A DNA stretch of 10,087 nucleotides from assembly GCA_002336815.1 (NCBI GenBank), contig DDEU01000070.1:1-10087 (forward strand). Direction: 5' to 3'. Both the position numbers and the translations under genes were made by a program. Shown in pieces: positions 1-7,542 of this stretch. The notes under the pieces are model-generated. The model ran no database searches and was not told where the DNA came from. It worked only from the letters and a program-made list of their open reading frames with translations. The DNA comes from Chitinophagaceae bacterium UBA1946 (lineage in GTDB: Bacteria > Bacteroidota > Bacteroidia > Chitinophagales > Chitinophagaceae). Positions within the stretch are counted from its first letter, which is position 1; every line of letters begins with the position of its first letter.

Positions 1-1790
1 ACATCTTTGATAAACTGGAAGGCATCCATGTGTGCCTCATAATTCTCGGGCAGGTCGGCCGCCATTTGCAAAGGACTGTACATGGTAACATACAGGGCCA
101 GTTGTTTGGCCAGCGTTGTGTGCAACTGGCGGTTAGGGGCATCTGCACTGTAATGCCTTAATTTGAAAATGCCGGGCGTATAATCCATTGGTCCGCCCAT
201 TAAACGGGTAAAAGGCAGGATGGTTTCGTGTTCGGGGGGGCTTCCTTCGCTAAATGCGTTGAACTCATTTCCCCTTCCCGCCTCGCAGGCTATGAAATTG
301 GGATAGGTACGGTGCAACCCTGTCGGCCGCACGGGTTCGTGAATGTCGATCGCTACCTGGTGTTTCGCTGCCTTTTCAATGGAACGGATATAATGGTTCA
401 CCATCCACTGGCCATCGTGGTGTTCTCCTCTCGGGATGATCTGCCCTACATAACCGGTTTTCACCGAGTGATAACCAAAGCGGTTCATAAACTCAAAAGC
501 GGTATCCATCTGCTGATCATAAGTGGCGGCATCAGCACTGGTTTCATTGTGCATGATCATCTGTACATTTTTTTCCTTCGCATACTGCTCTATGGCAGCT
601 ACATCAAAATCAGGATAGGGCGTAACAAAATCAAAATGCCTTCCGTACCAGTTGCCATACCAGGCTTCCCAGCCGGTATTCCAGCCTTCTACCAGTAAAC
701 CGGTGATACCGTTCTTTGAGGCAAAGTCGATGTATTTTTTTACATTGGCAGTATTCGCACTATGCCTGCCATTGGGTACAGGTTTGCCTGATGCATCTGT
801 AACGCCCGGCTTGTCTGTATAGTTCCAGCTACCGATATTGGTCTGCATCTCCCACCAGATACCCATGAATTTCATCGGTTTTATCCAGGTAGTATTGTCA
901 AGTCTGGAAGGCTCATTCAAATTCAGGATCAGCTTAGAACCTAACAGTTCGGTTGCTTTATCGCTTACGATGATGGTGCGCCAGGGGCTTTTGGCAGGTG
1001 CATGCAGGTAAACCTTATTGCCGGCGGCATCCGGCACCAGGCTGGCCGTTAAACTGTGGGTTGCCCTGTCCACATGCAACTGCATGGCGGCAAAATCTAA
1101 CAGGGCAGCTTCGTGAATATTGATGTACAATCCTTCAGCAGTCTTCATCATCAGGGGTGTTTGCACGGCATATTGATCCGGCACATTCAGTGCCCTGCCG
1201 CCATTGGAAACCATGTCCGACTTCCACGCATCCACCTCACTCAGTTTGGTAGTGCTGTATAATTGTTCGTTGGTATCGTAGTCGCCGGGTATCCAGAAGG
1301 TTTTATGATCACCGGTTAAATTGAACTGCGTGTTCTCTTTTGTGATGATAAAATAAGTGAGGCCTGTCTGACGGGGGAACTCGTACCGGAACCCCACCCC
1401 ATCTTCAAATACCCTGAAAATGATATTGAGCAGGGTACCTGTTTTGTTTTGCTGTAATTGAAAAACCACTTGCTTATAATGGTTGCGGATATGGCTTAGC
1501 TCTCCCCATACCGGTTCCCAACTTTCATCTGCAACGGAAGAGTCGGTTTTGATAAGTTGAAAATCATTGTTTAGCTCAGGATTGTTATCCAGGCTAAACC
1601 CAAGGGCCGAGGGCAGGATCACGGCTTTCCCATTGTAAGAAACGGCGTAGCTGGGAACTCCTTTTTCAGTAAGATTAAATTCCATCGACACTTTACCCAG
1701 TGATGTCACAGCATGGCTGCCCTGCTGCGCAAAAAGCTGATGTGAAATGAAGAGTGCAAACAAGCCGGGGATATACTTCTTAAGTAACAT
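1..1790 (-). CDS. GH97 family alpha-glucosidase, SusB-like (3' end outside window)
   Basis: Probable exported alpha-glucosidase releasing glucose from alpha-linked oligosaccharides. The reading frame is open from ATG at 1790 to the window edge (596 residues). Residues 1-22 form a signal peptide (MLLKK, hydrophobic core, then FAQQ). An N-terminal beta-sandwich domain spans about 25-295 and the catalytic barrel starts near W302 (IKPMKFMGIWWE). Acidic residues E416 (in HNET), E485 (in HEPVRPTG), E503 and E509 (in EAGRGNEF) have exactly the spacing I recall for B. thetaiotaomicron SusB E439, E508, E526 and E532 (two catalytic bases, a calcium ligand and the acid). This indicates the calcium-dependent inverting branch rather than the retaining alpha-galactosidase branch. 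The conserved PPEH...LPFTRLMGGPMDYTPGIF region follows. The end of the barrel and the C-terminal sandwich are missing. It is transcribed divergently from the receptor gene at 2035. Family is certain; exact substrate is inferred. Confidence 0.94.
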   Translation of the reverse strand, partial: MLLKKYIPGLFALFISHQLFAQQGSHAVTSLGKVSMEFNLTEKGVPSYAVSYNGKAVILPSALGFSLDNNPELNNDFQLIKTDSSVADESWEPVWGELSHIRNHYKQVVFQLQQNKTGTLLNIIFRVFEDGVGFRYEFPRQTGLTYFIITKENTQFNLTGDHKTFWIPGDYDTNEQLYSTTKLSEVDAWKSDMVSNGGRALNVPDQYAVQTPLMMKTAEGLYINIHEAALLDFAAMQLHVDRATHSLTASLVPDAAGNKVYLHAPAKSPWRTIIVSDKATELLGSKLILNLNEPSRLDNTTWIKPMKFMGIWWEMQTNIGSWNYTDKPGVTDASGKPVPNGRHSANTANVKKYIDFASKNGITGLLVEGWNTGWEAWYGNWYGRHFDFVTPYPDFDVAAIEQYAKEKNVQMIMHNETSADAATYDQQMDTAFEFMNRFGYHSVKTGYVGQIIPRGEHHDGQWMVNHYIRSIEKAAKHQVAIDIHEPVRPTGLHRTYPNFIACEAGRGNEFNAFSEGSPPEHETILPFTRLMGGPMDYTPGIFKLRHYSADAPNRQLHTTLAKQLALYVTMYSPLQMAADLPENYEAHMDAFQFIKD

Positions 1791-1868
1791 GGCAATATAG
1801 ATTTGAAGTGAAGAATGGTTGATATTGATCGCTGTATTTTTTGGCATCACAAGATTACTGCATATTTC

Positions 1869-1888
1869 TCTTGCAGTATTGTGCAAGA
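1869..1888. promoter_or_regulatory. Inverted repeat TCTTGCA-N6-TGCAAGA, possible operator
   Basis: Two perfect 7-base arms (1869-1875 and 1882-1888) flank a 6-base spacer in the divergent GH97/receptor control region. A symmetric site of this size is typical of a dimeric regulator. It lies just downstream of the candidate GH97 -7 box (1896-1903), where a bound repressor could block initiation. No regulator gene is in the window, so its role is inferred. Confidence 0.4.
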
Positions 1889-1893
1889 TCGCA

Positions 1894-1907
1894 AACAAAC
1901 GTTTGTT
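1894..1907. promoter_or_regulatory. Perfect 14-bp palindrome AACAAACGTTTGTT, possible LacI-type operator
   Basis: The 14 bases equal their own reverse complement, with a central CG inside AAACGTTT. LacI-family operators often have this kind of core, which makes a sugar-responsive repressor a plausible ligand next to a glycosidase gene. The palindrome overlaps the candidate GH97 -7 box. It sits 5 bases from the 1869-1888 dyad, so the two may form a composite site. The symmetry is seen directly; the function is inferred. Confidence 0.4.
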
Positions 1908-1926
1908 GTTCATTAAAAAGTACAAT
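1896..1926 (-). promoter_or_regulatory. Candidate promoter for the GH97 gene
   Basis: On the minus strand ATTG (1923-1926) precedes AACGTTTG (1896-1903) by 19 bases, compared with the Bacteroidota pattern TTTG-N19-TAnnTTTG. The -7 box departs at its first base. Transcription would start near 1889 and leave an untranslated leader of about 100 bases. The palindrome supplies part of the match, so this is a weak call. Confidence 0.28.
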
Positions 1927-2034
1927 TCCGTGTATACCGGAAGGCGCAAATTTTATTGTAAAGTACGCCTGTTTATAAAGCCGGATTATTTTTTTGAAGA
2001 CGCAACAAAACGATAAATCAATTATCTTCATCGC

Positions 2035-4524
2035 ATGAGAATTGTAGCCGGCTTGATGCTGTTATTTTTATGTCTTACTGCAACTGCACAAAAAAAAGCA
2101 GCCTGGGTAAGCGGCAAAGTAGTGGATGAAAACGACAACCCGTTAGGCAATGTTTCGGTAACCATATTAGGCAGCAACACCCGTGGCACCGTCACGAGCG
2201 ATTCAGGTACTTTTCGCCTGAAAGTACAGGCTGAAAAATTGTTTGCGCTGGTCTTTTCTTATGCCGGTTATAATGATAAACAAAAAAATCTGAGGCTGAA
2301 TGCGGATGAGGAAGAAACACTGACAATTAAAATGGAAAGGGATGGCAAAACGCTCGATACCGTTACGGTTGGCAGCGACCGGCCAAGAAGGGAAACAGGA
2401 CTGGTAAAGATTGATGCAGGCAATGCCATCATATCTCCCGGCCCCATCGGGGGCATTGAAGGGCTGATAAAGACCCTGGTCGGCAGTTCGAATGAACTTA
2501 CTTCCCAGTACAGTGTACGCGGCGGCAACTATGACGAGAACCTGATCTATGTAAACGATTTTGAGATCTTCAGACCTTACCTGGTAAGGAGCGGTCAGCA
2601 GGAAGGGTTGAGCTTTATCAATCCCGAACTGGCCAGGAATGTAAGTTTTTACAATGGCGGTTTCCAGGCAAAGTATGGCGACAAGATGAGCAGTGTGCTG
2701 GACATCCAGTATAAAAAACCACGGCATTTTGGTGGCTCGGCCTACGTGGGGTTTTTAGAACAGGGATTCCACCTGGAGGGTGCTTCAAAAAACGACCGGG
2801 CCACCTACATCATCGGCGCACGCAACAGGAGCAACCGTAACCTGCTGAGCAGCCAGGAAACAAAGGGCGCTTATATTCCTTCCTCCAACGATATACAGGC
2901 CTATGTTACGTATAAACTAAATGAAAAATGGCAACTGGAAATGCTTGGTAATTTTTCCACTACCAAATTTACGCTGATACCGGAAAGTGCTCAAAAGACC
3001 ACGTCTGTTTTTTCGCCGCTCTTTACTGCCAACCTGGGGCTCGACATATTTTTTGAGGGACAGGAAAAAGACGGGTACAAAACCAACATGATCGGCCTGA
3101 GCGCCATCCACCAGCCGAATAAAAAGCTCAAACTAAAGTGGATGCTTAGCCGCTTTCAGAATAAGGAGTATGAAAATTTTGATATTGCCGGGGCATACCT
3201 CTTCGGCGACCGTGACTTCGACAATAACAGCGCTACTTTCGGCCAGATCGTAAATCCATTGGGCGCCGGCTATTACCAGAATTACGGCCGCAATAACCTG
3301 GATATAGAAGTATGGAACGCAGGCGTAAAAGGCACATTGGCGCTCGATTCCGGCAACTTCATCCAGTTTGGTAACAGCATTGAACAAACGCATATTAAAG
3401 ACCGGTTGTATGAATGGGAATACCAGGACAGCGCCGGTTATTCCCTGCCGGTAAACACGGGCCGCCTCAATACATTCTTTAACAGCACAACCAGCCTTAC
3501 GATAAACAAATACAGCGGCTATGTGCAGGACAATATTCACTGGAGATCCGGTAAAAGGGATATTATTTTACAGGCCGGGGTACGCTACAATTACAATTCG
3601 CTCAACAGGGAATTTTTGGTAAGCCCCCGGGCACAGGTAAGTATAAAACCCAACTGGAAAAAAGATGTGGTATTGAAGTTTGCTGCCGGTATTTACGACC
3701 AGCCCCCATTTTACAGGGAACTCAGGAAGTTTGACGGCACCGTTAATACGGCTGTAAAATCCCAGAAAACCTACCAGGTGGTGGCCGGTCTCGATTATAA
3801 TTTCAATAATGCCAGCAGGCCTTTCCGCATCACTACGGAAGCATACTATAAAAATATCCGTGACCTCATTCCCTATGATGTAGACAATGTGAGGATCCGA
3901 TACTTTGGCAACAACAATGCAAAGGGATATGCATATGGACTTGAAACCCGGTTTTACACAGAACTGGTAAAAGATGCAGAGAGCTGGCTGAGCATTGGTT
4001 TAATGAAAACAAAAGAGAACATTGATGGTGACAGTTACAAACAATACCTCAATGCGCAGGGTACCCCGGTTAAACCCGGTGAAGCCATAGCCGACAGTGT
4101 ACAGCAGGATGTGGGCTGGTTGAGGCGCCCTACCGACCGGCTGATCACCATCGGGTTGTTTTTGCAGGATTACCTGTCTACCAATAAAAATTTCAGGGTG
4201 CATTTAAATATGCTCTACGGAAGCAACATGCCTTTCAATATTCCCAACAGTGTGAAGTACAGGAATGCCCTGATCATTGACCCGTATATTCGTGTAGACA
4301 TTGGGTTTAGCGCCCTCCTGTTAAGTGAAAAGAATGCCCGCCGCAGTCACAATCCCTTCAGGGGCTTTGATAATATCTGGGCCAGCTTTGAAGTATTCAA
4401 CCTGATCGACCGGCCCAACACGATCTCCTACCAGTTGATCAAAGATTTTTCCAATACAGTATACAGTATTCCCAACAGGCTTACACCAAGGCTGATCAAC
4501 TTTAAAATTATCGCCAGGTTTTAA
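2035..4524 (+). CDS. TonB-dependent outer membrane receptor with carboxypeptidase-regulatory-like N-terminal domain
   Basis: Outer-membrane barrel that imports a ligand using energy from TonB-ExbBD. Its 829 residues show a signal peptide (1-18, cut near ATA|Q). A CarboxypepD_reg-like beta-sandwich spans about 24-105 (VSGKVVDENDNPLGNVSV, then VFSYAGY). A TonB-box-like DTVTVG lies at 108-113. The plug spans about 128-230, with YSVRGGNYDENLIYVNDFE and NPELARNVSFYNGGFQAKYGDKMSSVLDI. The 22-strand-type barrel runs to the end, and the protein closes on phenylalanine (KIIARF), as expected for BAM-dependent insertion. At 829 residues it is shorter than typical SusC proteins, and no SusD gene follows, so it is better called a stand-alone receptor than a SusC. 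The substrate is unknown; the divergent GH97 gene hints at glycans, but iron chelates or peptides remain possible. A -7-like TATCTTCA ends 4 bases before the ATG. Confidence 0.93.
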   Translation: MRIVAGLMLLFLCLTATAQKKAAWVSGKVVDENDNPLGNVSVTILGSNTRGTVTSDSGTFRLKVQAEKLFALVFSYAGYNDKQKNLRLNADEEETLTIKMERDGKTLDTVTVGSDRPRRETGLVKIDAGNAIISPGPIGGIEGLIKTLVGSSNELTSQYSVRGGNYDENLIYVNDFEIFRPYLVRSGQQEGLSFINPELARNVSFYNGGFQAKYGDKMSSVLDIQYKKPRHFGGSAYVGFLEQGFHLEGASKNDRATYIIGARNRSNRNLLSSQETKGAYIPSSNDIQAYVTYKLNEKWQLEMLGNFSTTKFTLIPESAQKTTSVFSPLFTANLGLDIFFEGQEKDGYKTNMIGLSAIHQPNKKLKLKWMLSRFQNKEYENFDIAGAYLFGDRDFDNNSATFGQIVNPLGAGYYQNYGRNNLDIEVWNAGVKGTLALDSGNFIQFGNSIEQTHIKDRLYEWEYQDSAGYSLPVNTGRLNTFFNSTTSLTINKYSGYVQDNIHWRSGKRDIILQAGVRYNYNSLNREFLVSPRAQVSIKPNWKKDVVLKFAAGIYDQPPFYRELRKFDGTVNTAVKSQKTYQVVAGLDYNFNNASRPFRITTEAYYKNIRDLIPYDVDNVRIRYFGNNNAKGYAYGLETRFYTELVKDAESWLSIGLMKTKENIDGDSYKQYLNAQGTPVKPGEAIADSVQQDVGWLRRPTDRLITIGLFLQDYLSTNKNFRVHLNMLYGSNMPFNIPNSVKYRNALIIDPYIRVDIGFSALLLSEKNARRSHNPFRGFDNIWASFEVFNLIDRPNTISYQLIKDFSNTVYSIPNRLTPRLINFKIIARF

Positions 4525-4548
4525 GAGAATGTAATTTGGGAGCCAGAT

Positions 4549-4632
4549 AGTTTAGAATGTTGAGAAAGTTTAGGATGTTCAGGCTGACATCTCCTAATCT
4601 AAACCATCTAAACTTTCTAAACCCTCCAAACT
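4549..4632. repeat. Inverted pair of 9-bp tandem-repeat arrays between convergent genes
   Basis: The left arm (4549-4582) is four 9-base units of the AGTTTAGAA type. The right arm (4599-4632) is units of the opposite orientation (TCTAAACCA, TCTAAACTT, TCTAAACCC, TCCAAACTT). The arms pair at about 26 of 34 positions around a 16-base loop, including 11 perfect pairs (4563-4573 with 4608-4618). Transcripts arriving from either side could fold into this long imperfect hairpin, so it may end the receptor and fabD transcripts. No strong T tract accompanies it. It could equally be a neutral repeat. Confidence 0.7.
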
Positions 4633-4642
4633 TTTCTATATC

Positions 4643-5533
4643 TCAACTCACTCCATCCACCAGCATTTCTTTATTGATCTTTTGCACCAGTCCCTGTAGT
4701 ACTTTTCCTGGTCCTGCTTCGGTGAAGTGCGTAGCGCCATCTGCTATCATAGCCTGCACGCTTTGCGTCCACCTAACGGCGCCGGTTAACTGCTCAATTA
4801 AGTTATGCTGTATGGCAGCCGGATCTGTAACCGCTTTTGCCACTACGTTCTGGTACACTGGGCAGGATGGTGTATTGAACAAGGTACTTCCGATCGCCGC
4901 TGCCAGTTCCTCCTTGGCCGGTAACATCAGCGGTGAATGAAAGGCACCTCCCACCGGCAACACCAGCGCCCTTTTTGCCCCGGCAGCTTTTAGCTGTTCG
5001 CAGGCAATCTCAATACCTTTTATGGAACCGCTGATCACCAATTGACCCGGGCAGTTATAATTGGCCGGCACTACTATTTCGCCGGTCTCTGCCTGCACTT
5101 TGGCGCAGATTTCTTCTACTTTTTCATCAGCCAGCGCCAGTACCGCAGCCATGGTAGAGGGATTGAGTTCGCAGGCACGCTGCATCGCTTTTGCCCTGAT
5201 GCATACCAGTTTGAACGCATCTTCAAAACTCAGGGTGCCGTTGGCCACCAGTGCAGAAAATTCGCCGAGCGAATGACCGGCAACCATATCAGGTTTGGCA
5301 CCGTTCAAAATTTTATAAGCGATCACCGAGTGCAAAAAAACTGCAGGCTGGGTTACATTGGTTTGCTTAAGGTCTTCATCAGTGCCGTTAAACATACTGT
5401 CGGATATCCGGAAGCCGGCAATTTCATTTGCCTGTTCAAACAATTCTTTGGCCAGCGGGCTGGATTCATATAGGTTTTTTCCCATTCCACTGAATTGGGA
5501 ACCCTGTCCCGGGAAAACGTATGCATGCGACAT
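4643..5533 (-). CDS. fabD: Malonyl-CoA:acyl carrier protein transacylase
   Basis: Cytoplasmic enzyme that moves malonyl from CoA to acyl carrier protein, supplying the extender unit for fatty acid synthesis. The 296-residue length is normal for the family. Visible are the N-terminal FPGQGSQ with the oxyanion-hole Gln10, the nucleophile elbow GHSLGE with Ser88, Arg113 (in CIRAKAMQ) for the malonyl carboxylate, the catalytic His199 in GAFHS, and the C-terminal EAGPGKVLQGL. The start at 5533 gives the expected first strand (MSHAYVFPGQG) and lies 16 bases after a good -7 box. No other fab or acpP gene is nearby, so here it is a solitary gene, convergent with the receptor gene. The family also includes polyketide malonyltransferases, but no such genes are adjacent. 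Confident assignment. Confidence 0.97.
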   Translation of the reverse strand: MSHAYVFPGQGSQFSGMGKNLYESSPLAKELFEQANEIAGFRISDSMFNGTDEDLKQTNVTQPAVFLHSVIAYKILNGAKPDMVAGHSLGEFSALVANGTLSFEDAFKLVCIRAKAMQRACELNPSTMAAVLALADEKVEEICAKVQAETGEIVVPANYNCPGQLVISGSIKGIEIACEQLKAAGAKRALVLPVGGAFHSPLMLPAKEELAAAIGSTLFNTPSCPVYQNVVAKAVTDPAAIQHNLIEQLTGAVRWTQSVQAMIADGATHFTEAGPGKVLQGLVQKINKEMLVDGVS

Positions 5534-5549
5534 AGATAAAAGTTTGAAT

Positions 5550-5579
5550 CAAAAATAATTTTTAAATCTGAACAACAAA
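5550..5579 (-). promoter_or_regulatory. Promoter of fabD
   Basis: On the minus strand TTTG (5576-5579) is followed after 18 bases by TATTTTTG (5550-5557), a full match to the Bacteroidota -33/-7 consensus with near-standard spacing. Initiation would fall near 5543 and leave a leader of about 10 bases with no Shine-Dalgarno sequence. The region is AT-rich, which raises the chance of coincidence somewhat. Confidence 0.6.
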
Positions 5580-5814
5580 ATTAAAAGCCTTTACAATACC
5601 AACTAATGGAGCAGGGAAAATATAGGTATAGAGATGTTGTGTAGGTTTGCCCGAAAATATATTGAGTGGCGAGGGTATGAAATCAGTATCATCCAATTTG
5701 CAGGAATGCAATCAGGAATTATTTTGCAGGATTGGTTCTGACCTATATAAACAGGTGCTTTGCACAGCATGAGGAGCCGTATCAAAAAAGCACGACAATA
5801 ATTTGATGGAAAAA

Positions 5815-6411
5815 TCAATGCAGCTTAGCGCTGATCAGTTTTACAAACTCACTCCTGGTCTCATTTTTTTCAAACTCTCCCCAAAAAGCAGACGTAGTAG
5901 TAACGGAATTTTGTTTTTGCACCCCTCTCATCATCATGCATAAATGTGAAGCTTCTATCACTACTGCCACACCGAGTGGATCCAGTGTTTCTTTGATGGA
6001 ATTCAATATCTGGTGAGTTAATCTTTCCTGTACCTGCAGCCGGCGGCTGTACACATCTACCACCCGGGCGATCTTACTTAAACCGGTGATCCAGCCATTG
6101 GGGATATAGGCTACATGTGCTTTGCCGTAGAAAGGCAGCATGTGGTGTTCGCACATACTGTACAATTCAATGTCCTTTACGATTATCATTTCACTCACCT
6201 CCTCATGAAACTTTGCCGAATTGAGTATGGCATTGGCATCCTGCTGGTAACCCTGCGTCAAAAACTGCATGGCTTTCGCCAGGCGTTCCGGCGTTTTCTC
6301 CAATCCCTCCCGGCTGGCATCTTCGCCAAGCAGGGTAAGCGTTTCAGCATAGTTCTTTTTCAATCCCAGTGTAACAGCTTCGTCGTACTGATCAATCTTT
6401 TGGTAAGCCAT
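5815..6411 (-). CDS. folE: GTP cyclohydrolase I
   Basis: Converts GTP to 7,8-dihydroneopterin triphosphate, the entry step to folate, biopterin and queuosine-type compounds, as a cytoplasmic homodecamer. The 198 residues carry the zinc ligands Cys87 and His90 (in MCEHHMLPF) and Cys158 (in HLCMMMRG). Their spacing (3 and 68) equals that of E. coli Cys110, His113 and Cys181. Also present are the N-terminal GEDASREGLEKTPERLAKAM region, GLSKIARVVDVYSRRLQVQERLT, and the C-terminal TTTSAFWGEF. This is the zinc-dependent FolE (type IA), not FolE2. It lies 67 bases after a PTPS-family gene on the same strand, and that enzyme's substrate is FolE's product, so shared transcription is likely. I found no convincing promoter of its own in that gap. 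The ATG at 6411 gives normal family length. Confidence 0.97.
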   Translation of the reverse strand: MAYQKIDQYDEAVTLGLKKNYAETLTLLGEDASREGLEKTPERLAKAMQFLTQGYQQDANAILNSAKFHEEVSEMIIVKDIELYSMCEHHMLPFYGKAHVAYIPNGWITGLSKIARVVDVYSRRLQVQERLTHQILNSIKETLDPLGVAVVIEASHLCMMMRGVQKQNSVTTTSAFWGEFEKNETRSEFVKLISAKLH

Positions 6412-6478
6412 TTAAAAGTAGTTGTGTTGGTTGATAAAACTGCAGCGAATAAATATCGTTGCCATATAACTGAATTAA

Positions 6479-6895
6479 TTATTGCACCGGGTACTCTACA
6501 AAATTTCTTTCTGTTTCATACAGCCGCAGGTGAAGATCATAGTGCGTATCTATTTTAGCCCGAAGGATATGATAGATCACCACCACGATATTTTCTGCCG
6601 TTGGATTCAGGTCTTTGAATTCTTCCGTATCAAGATTAAGATTTTTGTGATCAAAACGCGCCAGCACATTTTCCTGTATCAGGTCACTGAGTAATTTGAG
6701 ATCGTACACGTAACCGGTGGCCGGATCCGGTACACCCGTTAATTTCACGATCAACTCGTAATTGTGGCCATGGTAATGTGGATTGTTGCACTTACCAAAT
6801 ACTTTTTCATTCACCGCATCATCCCACATCGGGTTGTGCAGGCGATGCGCCGCATTAAAATGTTCTTTCCGGAAAACTGCTACCTTATCAGCCAT
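6479..6895 (-). CDS. 6-pyruvoyl-tetrahydropterin synthase / QueD family protein, copy 1
   Basis: PTPS-family enzyme acting on 7,8-dihydroneopterin triphosphate. The product is either 6-carboxy-tetrahydropterin (queuosine route) or 6-pyruvoyl-tetrahydropterin. The 138 residues have zinc ligands His17, His42 and His44, catalytic Cys36 with Asp82 and His83, and pterin-anchoring Glu127. Every position equals rat PTPS minus six (Cys42, Asp88, His89, His23/48/50, Glu133), so the active site is complete. The Cys-to-HGH spacing is CX5HGH, as in biopterin-forming PTPS, rather than the CX3HGH of E. coli QueD. I chose the ATG at 6895 because the family's first strand (VAVFRKEHFNAAH) begins just after it; an in-frame ATG at 6943 would add 16 residues that fit nothing. 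Upstream neighbour: a paralog; downstream: folE. Family is certain; the QueD or PTPS role is open. Confidence 0.92.
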   Translation of the reverse strand: MADKVAVFRKEHFNAAHRLHNPMWDDAVNEKVFGKCNNPHYHGHNYELIVKLTGVPDPATGYVYDLKLLSDLIQENVLARFDHKNLNLDTEEFKDLNPTAENIVVVIYHILRAKIDTHYDLHLRLYETERNFVEYPVQ

Positions 6896-7063
6896 AAAAA
6901 AAATTGAACCGGCAATAGACAGACCGGCTACATGCTGATCCATACCTTCTATTTCCCGGGGTTAATTGTTGCCGTTGCTATAACAGAAGTTTGCTGTTCA
7001 AACAAAGCGGCAATAAGAAAGCTATAACATTTAAATGTACAAATTGTTTGTTGAAACAACGAT

Positions 7064-7474
7064 TTAATCTCCGTAGTACTCTACGAATATCCGGGGCGTT
7101 TCGGTTAGTTTGAGGCAATGCAATTGTACTCCCTGCGGCAGGTGCGGAACCAGTTGCTGCCAGATGGCGATCACGAGGTTTTCGATGGAGCAAAGTTTAC
7201 CGGCCATAAAATCCACATCCATATTGAGGTTTTTATGATCGAGCTTTTCAATTACATGTTCCTGTACAATTATACTCAGGCGTTTTACATCATAAACAAA
7301 ACCGGTATCGGGATGAGGATCTCCCTTGATGGTTACATGCAGTTCAAAATTATGCCCATGCCAGTTATCGTTGGCACATTTACCAAACACGGCATCATTC
7401 TGCTCACGGCTCCAGGCCGGGTTGTACAATTTATGAGCTGCATTAAAGTGTTCTATCCTTGTAATGTAAACCAT
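7064..7474 (-). CDS. 6-pyruvoyl-tetrahydropterin synthase / QueD family protein, copy 2
   Basis: Second PTPS-family enzyme, 136 residues, clearly diverged from the copy 168 bases downstream but aligning along its whole length. It keeps zinc ligands His14, His39 and His41, catalytic Cys33 with Asp79 and His80 (DHKNLN), and Glu125 near the end. Cys33 to Asp79 is 46 residues, as in rat PTPS. The HGH motif is preceded by CANDNW, giving CX5HGH spacing like copy 1. Where copy 1 has PTAEN, this copy has CSIEN, a difference near the substrate pocket. Nothing suggests decay. The start at 7474 lies 22 bases after a consensus -7 box. It likely shares FolE's product as substrate. One of the two copies may be the tRNA queuosine enzyme and the other a pterin or folate-bypass enzyme; sequence alone does not say which. 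Confidence 0.92.
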   Translation of the reverse strand: MVYITRIEHFNAAHKLYNPAWSREQNDAVFGKCANDNWHGHNFELHVTIKGDPHPDTGFVYDVKRLSIIVQEHVIEKLDHKNLNMDVDFMAGKLCSIENLVIAIWQQLVPHLPQGVQLHCLKLTETPRIFVEYYGD

Positions 7475-7496
7475 CCGCTTTTTTAAAAAATTTCGG

Positions 7497-7527
7497 CAAA
7501 GTTAACCGCTTAGTACCGAAATTGAAA
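7497..7527 (-). promoter_or_regulatory. Promoter of the PTPS copy 2 gene
   Basis: On the minus strand TTTC (7524-7527) lies 19 bases before TAACTTTG (7497-7504). The -7 box matches the Bacteroidota consensus TAnnTTTG fully and the -33 box at three of four bases. The start of transcription would be near 7490, giving a leader of about 16 bases. It stands back to back with the mqnB promoter. Confidence 0.6.
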
Positions 7528-7542
7528 GTCTTATTCAAAAAC

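Noticed and set aside
228..698. 156-codon open frame on the plus strand
   Set aside because: It is antisense to the catalytic domain of the GH97 gene, whose motifs are conserved in the other strand; the protein resembles nothing I know.
1819..2016. 65-codon open frame on the plus strand upstream of the receptor gene
   Set aside because: It covers the divergent control region with its dyads, has AT-driven composition and no recognisable motif.
4557..4940. 127-codon open frame on the plus strand
   Set aside because: It starts in the 9-bp repeats and then runs antisense through fabD; no family features.
5603..5818. 71-codon open frame on the minus strand in the fabD-folE gap (5534-5814)
   Set aside because: It overlaps the folE stop, has no recognisable motif and no promoter-like sequence. 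Apart from the fabD promoter I see nothing definite in this 281-base gap.
6896..6943. 16-residue N-terminal extension of PTPS copy 1 from an upstream ATG
   Set aside because: The family's first strand starts right after the ATG at 6895, and copy 2 and rat PTPS numbering fit that start; the extension is not conserved-looking.
6896..7063. Promoter for PTPS copy 1 in the 168-base gap between the two PTPS genes
   Set aside because: No TAnnTTTG box with a fitting -33 element was found on the minus strand, only weak matches such as TACATTTA; transcription may come from upstream.
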